The notes below the pieces were generated by a model. It saw only the letters and a program-made list of their open reading frames with translations. It made no database searches and was not told the DNA's origin. Positions 57,184 to 64,000 of a stretch of 64,000 nucleotides of DNA are shown here, one piece after another (position 1 is the first letter of the stretch; the number at the start of each line of letters is the position of its first letter). Source of the stretch: Oceanicaulis sp. HLUCCA04 (lineage in GTDB: Bacteria > Pseudomonadota > Alphaproteobacteria > Caulobacterales > Maricaulaceae); the NCBI GenBank assembly GCA_001314625.1, contig LJSH01000002.1, forward strand, positions 92,458 through 156,457. The letters are read 5' to 3'. A program made the translations under genes and the position numbers.

Positions 57184-58955
57184 CAGAATGCCTGCCCGAT
57201 ACTGATATAGATATGAAAGGGCGCGTCACCGGATCGCGGGTTCAGGGGCGTTGCCACGTCCACGCGCAGCGGGCCGAAGCCGGGATAATAGCGCACCCCG
57301 GCCCCCGCCCCGAAACGCATTTCGTCCCATTCCGGCTCCAGGCTGGCGCTCGCTACCCCGCCATCAATGAAGGCAACAAAGCCCAGCCTTTCCGAACGCC
57401 GCCACCGGGCCTCCACGCTGGCTTCCACCAGCGAGCGGCCGCCAAAGGGTTCAATCTCGCCGGTATTGACGCCGATGACACGCGGTGAGAGAGCCTGATA
57501 GCCATAACCGCGAACAGAGCCGCCGCCGCCCGCGTAAAACCGCAGATCGGCAGGCACGGCCTGCGCATCGACCCCGAAAAGCCCGCCGACGCGGCCCTGA
57601 ACCGCGATCAGCAGATCATCGCTGACGGGAAAATAGGTCCGCGTGCCGAGCACCGCCCGGACATACTGGCTGCTATCATCCCCGAAGGTGAAACCCGGCT
57701 GGAGGCGCAGCTCGGCTCCGATGCCCGATTGCGGGTCGAGAACGTCGTCACGGTCATCATAGGCCAGGCTCAAAGGAAAGGTGAGTGTGTTCAGCGAGCG
57801 TTCGCCGGCCGCGTCGGTGATTTGCGCGATCTGCGCCTGTGCACCCACGGACGCCGAAAGCGTGTCGGTGATTATGCGCGTCAACCCGGCGCCCGCGCTT
57901 AGCGAGTCCTGATCGAACGCGTCTGTCGATTCCAGTGTCAGCGCGGTATTCAGTTCCAGTGTCTGGCCAAACTGGCGCCAGTGCGGAAGCAGCAGGCTGG
58001 CTTCCCCGCCCGAATTGAGCTGGGAGAGCCGCCCGGTCAGTGTGAAGGTCTCGTCGCGCCGGAACAGATTGCGCCGCGCCCATTCTGCCTCGGTGCCAGC
58101 CCCTTCGGTGGTGGCATAGTGAAGGGCAAGCTGCAGACGGTGGCGCGGTGCCGGTTCCATGCGCACATCGACGCGGCGTGTGGAATCATCATCGTCCTCA
58201 GCCGGGGCGAGGCGCGTTTCGGCAAGAGCAACGCTGTCGAGGGCCTGAAGGCGCTGGGTATAGGTGTTCAAAAGCCCGGCACTGGCCGGGTCACCCGGCG
58301 TGAACGGGGCCAGGCTGGCGACATAGTCTTCGCGCAGATCGGCCAGACCGCCGGCCAGCTGCGGCGCGCCAAAACGCAGGAACGGGCCCGTCTCGAAGCG
58401 CAGCTCCACATTCGTGACGGAACGCAGATGGTCGGCAACGATCACATGGTCACCGGCGCTGGCCTGCGGCCAGCCATTATTACGCAACGCTTCGACGATC
58501 GCCGCTTCAGCGTTCAATATGTCTTGCGAGCGCATCGGCTGACCGGAGCGTAGGTCCGCCGCCGAGCGGATATCGTCTCCGGGTTCCCGCGAGCCTTCCG
58601 GAACGTCGAAAACAAGGTCCAGCTCCGCTATCGTGAAGCGCTCGCCGGGCCTTACCCGCACCAGTGGGCGCTGATCATCATCAAGCCGCGGATCAATCAG
58701 GGCCGCGAAATAGCCTTGCGAATCCAGATAGCGCCTTATCTGTTCACCCGCATCGCGCGCCCGTTCCCGGTTGCGCCAGCGATTATCACTATGGGCAGGC
58801 GCTTCGCCTACAATGGCTGCCAGTGCCGCGCTCAGCCGGGGGTCTTCCACGCCTTCCACGCGCGCCAGCGGCACCGCAAGCGCTGATGCGCCTGCAATTG
58901 CGGCAAGGCTTGCCGCCAGCAACAGGCGGGCGGGCAGGGAGAAAGCCGATATCAA
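57183..58955 (-). CDS. tamA: Outer-membrane assembly factor TamA (BamA/Omp85 family)
   Basis: A 590-residue Omp85 protein: signal peptide (cleavage near ALA, about residue 27), three POTRA domains (about 30-270), and a 16-strand barrel with RFYAGGGGSVRGYGYQALSPR in the lid-lock region. It ends with the terminal strand IYISIGQAF, where the final Phe is the outer-membrane signature. The TTG start at 58955 was chosen because it places the signal peptide at the N-terminus; the first in-frame ATG, at 59156, adds 67 polar residues. It is translated just before tamB. Confidence 0.92.
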   Translation of the reverse strand: MISAFSLPARLLLAASLAAIAGASALAVPLARVEGVEDPRLSAALAAIVGEAPAHSDNRWRNRERARDAGEQIRRYLDSQGYFAALIDPRLDDDQRPLVRVRPGERFTIAELDLVFDVPEGSREPGDDIRSAADLRSGQPMRSQDILNAEAAIVEALRNNGWPQASAGDHVIVADHLRSVTNVELRFETGPFLRFGAPQLAGGLADLREDYVASLAPFTPGDPASAGLLNTYTQRLQALDSVALAETRLAPAEDDDDSTRRVDVRMEPAPRHRLQLALHYATTEGAGTEAEWARRNLFRRDETFTLTGRLSQLNSGGEASLLLPHWRQFGQTLELNTALTLESTDAFDQDSLSAGAGLTRIITDTLSASVGAQAQIAQITDAAGERSLNTLTFPLSLAYDDRDDVLDPQSGIGAELRLQPGFTFGDDSSQYVRAVLGTRTYFPVSDDLLIAVQGRVGGLFGVDAQAVPADLRFYAGGGGSVRGYGYQALSPRVIGVNTGEIEPFGGRSLVEASVEARWRRSERLGFVAFIDGGVASASLEPEWDEMRFGAGAGVRYYPGFGPLRVDVATPLNPRSGDAPFHIYISIGQAF

Positions 58956-59003
58956 TGTATCATTCCGATTTATCTGGTCCCAGCGCCGCCTACCATATGG
59001 GTT

Positions 59004-59029
59004 CAACCCGTAATCGTCATTACGGGTTG
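59004..59029. repeat. Perfect 11-base palindrome upstream of tamA and the second RND operon
   Basis: CAACCCGTAAT-CGTC-ATTACGGGTTG. It lies 49 bases upstream of the tamA start and about 160 before the divergent adaptor. It would make a strong operator or a stable cruciform/RNA hairpin; no T-run follows. Confidence 0.6.
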
Positions 59030-59186
59030 CAGATGGACTGCCAACAGATGCAGCCCTCACACGCTCGCGCGAAATTGTTGCGCGTGCGGCGGCTCGCCCG
59101 GTGTGCAATCGGACAAAAGAGACTAGTTTCCAACTACTGACCGGGTGAAAACCCATGCTTGCTGCAATCAGACTGGGCGGGTGACT

Positions 59187-60341
59187 ATGGAAGATGAGGC
59201 GCGGCAGGAACGCGGTGAACGGGACTGGCTGGGCTGGATCCAGCTTTCCATCGTCGCGGGCATCATTATCGTGTCACTTGTGCTGACAGCATGGCTGGCA
59301 GCAAGCTCGGGCCCTTCGCCGTCCAATGGCCAAGGCAGCCAGGCGCTAGCCGCGCCGGTTGAAGTGGTGAGGCCGCAGATCACGCAGCACACCATACGCG
59401 TGGAAACAACCGGTACGGTGCGCGCACGCGCCATGGTGACGCTGACGCCGGAAGTGGGCGGCCGGGTAGTCGAGATATCCGACTCGCTGCGCGCGGGCGG
59501 CCATTTTGAAGCCGATGAACCGCTCGCCGTCATTGATCCGCGCAATTACCGGCTTTCGGTGGATCGTGCAGGCGCTGCCTACGCTGATGCGCAAAGCGCG
59601 TTGCAGCGCCTGGAGGCCGAGGCCGCGCTGGCCCGCGAGGAGTGGGAGGCGCTCTATCCGGGCGAACCGATCGCCCCCCTGACAGCACTGGAGCCGCAAC
59701 TGGAAGCAGCCCGCGCCCGCGTAACGTCCTCCAGAGCCGATCTGGAGCAGGCCCGGCTCAATCTTGACCGCACCCGGCTTAGTCTGCCGTTTGCAGGCCG
59801 CGTGGCCGATACCCGCATAACCCTCGGGCAATTGCTCGGCGCAGGCCAGCCCTATGGCGAGGTCTATGCGCTCGACGATCTGGAGATTGCCGTGCCGCTA
59901 AGCCCGGAAGACATCGCCCGGATTGCACCGGCCACAGGGCGCACGGTGGAACTCAGCTTTGAAGCGGGCGCAGCGCCGTTCATGAGCGGTACTATCGTCC
60001 GCGAAGGCGCGCGTCTTGATGACCGCTCCCGCCTGATTACGGTCTTTGTCCGGCCGGAAAACCCCGAAAGGCTGCAGCCGGGCCTGTTTGCCAGCGTCAG
60101 TATCGAGGGTGCCACGCTGGACCAGGCGATGAGCCTGCCGGCCTCGGCGCTCGCCGGGCTCGGCCAGGTCCGCACGGTGCGCGGCGGCCGTATTGCGCTG
60201 GTGGAGATCGAGGTTCTGGACCGCACTGACGGGCGCATTGTCACGGCGCCGTTTGATGCCGCCGAAGGCGTCATCATCTCGCCTTTGCCTGAATCGGTTC
60301 TCGCCGGGCCTGTCACCATTATATCGGAGCGTGAGAATTGA
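59187..60341 (+). CDS. RND efflux periplasmic adaptor
   Basis: A 384-residue membrane-fusion protein with an uncleaved-looking N-terminal anchor (about residues 15-40: WIQLSIVAGIIIVSLVLTAW). The lipoyl halves are LTPEVGGRVVEISDSLRAGG and LDRTRLSLPFAGRVADTRI, with a helical hairpin between, then barrel and proximal domains. It pairs with the permease that overlaps its stop. The ATG at 59187 is preferred; GTG 59145 is in frame. No regulator gene is adjacent. Confidence 0.92.
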   Translation: MEDEARQERGERDWLGWIQLSIVAGIIIVSLVLTAWLAASSGPSPSNGQGSQALAAPVEVVRPQITQHTIRVETTGTVRARAMVTLTPEVGGRVVEISDSLRAGGHFEADEPLAVIDPRNYRLSVDRAGAAYADAQSALQRLEAEAALAREEWEALYPGEPIAPLTALEPQLEAARARVTSSRADLEQARLNLDRTRLSLPFAGRVADTRITLGQLLGAGQPYGEVYALDDLEIAVPLSPEDIARIAPATGRTVELSFEAGAAPFMSGTIVREGARLDDRSRLITVFVRPENPERLQPGLFASVSIEGATLDQAMSLPASALAGLGQVRTVRGGRIALVEIEVLDRTDGRIVTAPFDAAEGVIISPLPESVLAGPVTIISEREN

Positions 60342-63300
60342 GCGGCGCGCGCCCTTCCGGCTCACCGGGCGAGCCTGCTGACCAGGGATTTCCCGGTGCA
60401 GGCCTGATCCGCTGGTTTGCCGACAATCCGGTGGCGGCCAATCTGCTCATGATCCTGTTGCTCCTGAGCGGCGCGATCAGCGCGGCGACCATGCGTACAG
60501 AAGTGTTTCCCGCCTTCACGCCGCGCACCGTCATCGTGTCGGTCCTGTATCCCGGTGCCACGCCTGAAGACGTCGAACAGTCCATCACGCGGCGTATAGA
60601 AGAGGCCGTCATCGGTCTTGACGGTGTGCGCGAAGTGCGCGCCACGGCTGCGGAAAGCGTGGGCACGATCACCATTGAAATCAGCGAGTTCGCCAATCCG
60701 CGCATTGTCCGCGATGATGTGCAGACGGCAGTGGATTCGCTGGTCAGCTTCCCGCCTGCCGACGCCGAACAGCCGCAGATACGCATTCCCCAGCCGACGA
60801 CGACCGTTCTGACGCTGGTCCTTACCGGTGCGGTCGACGAGGCCGCGCTGCGCCGCGCTGCCGAACAGGTTGAGCGCGACCTGATGGCGGTGAATGGCAT
60901 TTCCACCGTCCAGCTGCGCGGTGTACGCCCGTACGAGATATCCATTTCGGTGTCCGAGGACGCGCTGCGCGCCTATGAACTGACTTTTGGCGATGTAGCC
61001 CAGGCGCTGCGTGCTGCCTCCATCGACCTTTCAGGCGGGCAGATACGCACCGAGGCCGGCGAATTTCTTCTGCGCACCAATGCGCGCGCGGAGACCGGCG
61101 CGGCGTTCGAGGATATTGTCTTGCGCGCCTCGCCCGATGGCGCCCGGGTGCGGGTGCGTGATGTGGCGACTGTCACGGACGGGTTTTCCGAGGATCCGCT
61201 CATCAGCCAGTTCAACGGGCAGCCCGCCGCCTTTGTCGATGTCCAGTTGCGTGGCAATGAGGACCTGCTCAGCGTGCGGGCGAGGGCGGTTGAGTATATC
61301 GGCGAGGCCGTCCTGCCACCGGGCATCTCCATCAGCGTTGCCAGTGACCAGAGCCAGGTCTTCCGCGACCGCGTGTCACTGCTCGCGCGCAACGCCATTC
61401 TGGGCTTCACACTGGTTTTCCTTCTTCTGGTCCTGATGCTCGATCTGCGTCTGGCGTTCTGGGTGGCGCTGGGCGTGCCGATTGCCTTTCTGGGCGGGTT
61501 CACCGTCTTCGGCGCGGCGGGTGTGACGCTCAATTTCATTACCACATTCGGCCTCATCATCGTGTTGGGTATCGTGGTCGATGCCGCGATCGTGGTGGGA
61601 GAGAACACCGACCGCGAGAGGATGAAGGGCCGCTCCAACAAGGACGCCGCCCTTGCCGGGATTACCGGGGTGGCCGCGCCGGTTCTGGTTGGCGTCCTGA
61701 CCACGGTTGCCGCCTTCGGCCCGCTCGTATTCGTGACCGGCACGTTTGGCGAGATCACCCGCCCGATCCCCATTCTGGTGATCTCGATCCTTGTGATCTC
61801 GCTGATTGTTGCCTTCTTCATCCTGCCGACCCAGCTGGCCGGGGGTTCAACATGGTCGCGCGGCCCGATGCGCACCATACAGATGCGCGTTGACGGGCTG
61901 GTTGCCGGGTTTGCCGACACTGTGCTGCGAAGCTGGACGCGGTTTGCAGGGCAGATGCGCTATCTCGTTGCCCTCGCCGGGTTCTGCGTGCTGATTGCCT
62001 GTTTCACCCTGCTGGGCACCGGTACCGTCCGCTTTGTTTTCTTTCCCGATATCGAGGCCGATTCCATCACGGCGAGCCTTGCCTTGCCCACCGGCGCGCC
62101 GTTCGAGGCAACGCGGGCTGCCGCGACCCGCATGCTCGACGAGGCCGAGGCGATGCAGGCCGAATACGCCGAGCGCGGCGAGCCGGTCTTTGAATCGATA
62201 TCGACCGTGATTGGCGGGCGCACCAGCCTGTTTGGCGGGCCGGGTTCCGTCAGCTCCACCTCGATCGCCTCCCATCTGGCGCAGATCGAAATCCGCCTCG
62301 TGCCGTCTTCGCAGCGCCGCCTGTCATCAACCGAGCTGGAGCGCGAGTGGCGTGGCCGGATCGGCCAGCTTGCCGGTGTCGAGCGCCTGACCTTTACCGC
62401 CTCTGCCGGGCCGCAAGACCCCGATATCGCCTATCAGCTATCTCACCCCGACAACGCGCAACTCGAACGGGCGGTGAACCGCCTCGTCTCAGGTTTACGC
62501 GACATTGATGCTGTGAGCGGCATTGATAGCGGGTATGAGCTGGGCAAGCGCCAGCTTGATTTTGCCCTGACCCCGGCTGGCGATTCCGCTGGACTACGCG
62601 CTGCCGATATCGCCCGTCAGGCCCGCCAAGCCTTTTTCGGAGAGGAAATCCAGCGCATCCAGCGCGGCAGCGAGGAGGTGCGGGTGTTCGTACGCTACCC
62701 GCAGGATGAACGCACCAGCCTCGACGGCCTGTCCAGCTTCCGTGTGCGCGCTGCAGACGGCGCAGCCATTCCCTTGAGTGTGGCTGCCGACATTACCGAA
62801 ACACGTAGCGTCACCGCGATAAACTCGGTCGATGGCCGCCGTGTGATCGAGGTTACCGCCGATGTCGATCGCTCCATCCTGACACCCGATGACGCGCGGG
62901 CGCGCGTCGAGAGCGAGCTTTTGTCCAGCCTTCAGGCCGAGTTTCCGCGGCTGCGGTGGGAATTGTCAGGCGCAGGCGCCGATCAGGCCGAGGATTTTGC
63001 CTCCATCGGCCAAGGCTTTCTTTTTGCGATCATCATCATGTATGCCCTGCTGGCGACGCAGCTGGGCAGCTATGTCCAGCCGCTGGTTATCCTCATCGCC
63101 ATTCCGTTCGGGGTGGGCGGCGCGATCTTCGGCCACTTCATCATGGGCTATGACGTCTCCTTCCCCTCGATCTTCGGCATGGTGGCGCTATCGGGCGTGG
63201 TGGTGAACGCCTCCATCGTGTTGATGGATCGCTATAATTTCAATGTGGGGCGTGGTTACACGCCCGCAGAAGCGATCTCGGAGGCCACAGCCCGGCGCTT

Positions 63301-63532
63301 CCGGCCCATACTGATCACCACGCTGACGACCGCTTTTGGCCTTTTGCCGATCATGCTGGAGACCAGCCCGCAGGCGCAGTTCCTCGTGCCGATGACCATT
63401 TCGCTGGGCATCGGCCTGCTCTTCGCCTCGGCGCTGATCCTGCTCTTGCTGCCGGCTTTCGTGCTGATCGTGGAGGATTTGCGCGGTATCAAGGTGCGCG
63501 AAGTACAGCCCGAAGCCGAACCCGCCGAATAG
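60338..63532 (+). CDS. RND efflux permease, second system
   Basis: A 1064-residue RND transporter with FADNPVAANLLMILLLLSG at the first helix, SVLYPGATPEDVEQSIT, a TM4 GIVVDAAIVVGENTDRE and late IPFGVGGAIFGHFIMGYDVS. The relay position has a single Asp followed by Ala, unlike AcrB. The TTG start overlaps the adaptor stop (TTGA) and has GGAG nine bases upstream, so the two are coupled. Substrate unknown; the subgroup is often annotated as multidrug or metal efflux without proof. Confidence 0.93.
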   Translation: MSGARPSGSPGEPADQGFPGAGLIRWFADNPVAANLLMILLLLSGAISAATMRTEVFPAFTPRTVIVSVLYPGATPEDVEQSITRRIEEAVIGLDGVREVRATAAESVGTITIEISEFANPRIVRDDVQTAVDSLVSFPPADAEQPQIRIPQPTTTVLTLVLTGAVDEAALRRAAEQVERDLMAVNGISTVQLRGVRPYEISISVSEDALRAYELTFGDVAQALRAASIDLSGGQIRTEAGEFLLRTNARAETGAAFEDIVLRASPDGARVRVRDVATVTDGFSEDPLISQFNGQPAAFVDVQLRGNEDLLSVRARAVEYIGEAVLPPGISISVASDQSQVFRDRVSLLARNAILGFTLVFLLLVLMLDLRLAFWVALGVPIAFLGGFTVFGAAGVTLNFITTFGLIIVLGIVVDAAIVVGENTDRERMKGRSNKDAALAGITGVAAPVLVGVLTTVAAFGPLVFVTGTFGEITRPIPILVISILVISLIVAFFILPTQLAGGSTWSRGPMRTIQMRVDGLVAGFADTVLRSWTRFAGQMRYLVALAGFCVLIACFTLLGTGTVRFVFFPDIEADSITASLALPTGAPFEATRAAATRMLDEAEAMQAEYAERGEPVFESISTVIGGRTSLFGGPGSVSSTSIASHLAQIEIRLVPSSQRRLSSTELEREWRGRIGQLAGVERLTFTASAGPQDPDIAYQLSHPDNAQLERAVNRLVSGLRDIDAVSGIDSGYELGKRQLDFALTPAGDSAGLRAADIARQARQAFFGEEIQRIQRGSEEVRVFVRYPQDERTSLDGLSSFRVRAADGAAIPLSVAADITETRSVTAINSVDGRRVIEVTADVDRSILTPDDARARVESELLSSLQAEFPRLRWELSGAGADQAEDFASIGQGFLFAIIIMYALLATQLGSYVQPLVILIAIPFGVGGAIFGHFIMGYDVSFPSIFGMVALSGVVVNASIVLMDRYNFNVGRGYTPAEAISEATARRFRPILITTLTTAFGLLPIMLETSPQAQFLVPMTISLGIGLLFASALILLLLPAFVLIVEDLRGIKVREVQPEAEPAE

Positions 63533-63588
63533 CCCCGGCGCACAGCCCGGCTTGACCACAGGCACATGGAGGCTCACTTATCGCGGCC

Positions 63589-64000
63589 ATGAGCGCCCCC
63601 GGCACCGACAATACGACCCTTGAGCCCGCTGACCCGGCCGCGCCTGCGCGCGAGCACGGCGGCGACGGCGTGGAGATTGTCACATTCGGCTGCCGCCTCA
63701 ACGCGTGGGAGAGCGAGGTCATGCGCGATCATGCGCGCGAGGCGGGACTTTCCGGCGCGATCATCATCAATACCTGCGCGGTCACGAATGAGGCGGTGCG
63801 TCAGGCCCGCCAGACCATCCGCCGCATGAAGCGCGACAACCCGTCAGCTACAGTGATCGTCACCGGCTGCGCGGCCCAGATCGACCCTGGACGTTTTGCG
63901 GCCATGCCGGAGGTGGACCGGGTCCTGGGCAATGCCGAAAAGCTCAAGGCCGAGACCTTCCGCGCGACGGCCATTTCCGGCGGTGAAACGGTTTCTGTCG
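63589..64000 (+). CDS. mtaB: tRNA t6A37 methylthiotransferase MtaB, N-terminal part (cut by window edge)
   Basis: The first 137 residues of a radical-SAM methylthiotransferase that converts t6A to ms2t6A in tRNA. The UPF0004 domain shows VTFGCRLNAWESEVM, IINTCAVTNEAVRQARQTIRR and VTGCAAQ, giving the three cysteines of the auxiliary iron-sulfur cluster (within TFGCRLN, NTCAV and TGCAA). NAWESE rather than NQYES supports MtaB over MiaB. It starts 56 bases after the RND gene and continues past 64000. Confidence 0.93.
   Translation, partial: MSAPGTDNTTLEPADPAAPAREHGGDGVEIVTFGCRLNAWESEVMRDHAREAGLSGAIIINTCAVTNEAVRQARQTIRRMKRDNPSATVIVTGCAAQIDPGRFAAMPEVDRVLGNAEKLKAETFRATAISGGETVSV

Overview
The window is 64 kb of GC-rich chromosome. 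Gene content and order suggest an aerobic, Gram-negative alphaproteobacterium, probably of the Caulobacterales/Maricaulales/Hyphomonadaceae group. The evidence is a glnD - mutS - NADP-malic enzyme neighbourhood, an hrcA-grpE pair beside rph, a BigR/SqrR-type persulfide regulator, and two SOS boxes of the alphaproteobacterial form GTTC-N7-GTTC. The lineage is inferred from this content; no marker was compared with a database. No rRNA, tRNA, CRISPR array, insertion sequence or phage genes were recognised, so most of this is ordinary core genome with a few accessory modules.

Layout. 1-9.2 kb: 3' part of glnD, a heparinase-like lipoprotein, a DUF2855 protein, mutS and maeB. 9.2-14.3 kb: a tight leftward operon comM - hybrid histidine kinase - ampG-like permease, preceded by a promoter overlapped by a LexA box, with a perfect DnaA box nearby. 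14.3-20 kb: yraN, a divergent LpoA-like lipoprotein, rdgB-hemW, a 38-residue membrane peptide with DUF2975 and HTH genes, and lolA. 20-25.7 kb: DUF2244, an AraC/MGMT fusion, gloA, a small DNA-binding-like protein with its own SOS promoter, HMG-CoA reductase, rph and a secreted Tudor-like protein. 25.9-33.3 kb: hrcA-grpE, dnaK, dnaJ, dapB, with a glycine-zipper lipoprotein and alkB. 33.5-40.1 kb: polA and gyrB diverge. gyrB carries a +1 frameshift, and part of its 3' end is repeated 1.4 kb downstream.

40.1-44.7 kb is a sulfide/persulfide module: SulP, a TIGR01244 phosphatase-like protein, persulfide dioxygenase and an ArsR-family sensor, divergent from two YeeE/YedE-type transporter halves. 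44.8-51.6 kb holds a DUF1295 membrane protein, two unknowns and a TetR - adaptor - RND efflux operon with paired palindromic operators. 51.9-63.5 kb holds a divergent PiT-like membrane protein, tamB-tamA, and a second adaptor-RND pair. The window ends inside mtaB.

The most interesting signal is at 22.8-23.2 kb: a 105-residue protein with a SANT/GcrA-like helical domain, a C-terminal QLELF sequence matching the beta-sliding-clamp binding consensus, and a sigma70-type promoter whose -10 box is covered by a LexA site. It looks like an SOS-induced clamp-associated protein. A second SOS box in front of comM extends the damage response to the kinase and permease behind it. The other leads are the gyrB frameshift with its duplicated tail and an HMG-CoA reductase with intact catalytic residues. 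Functional statements about uncharacterised genes are inference and are marked as such.
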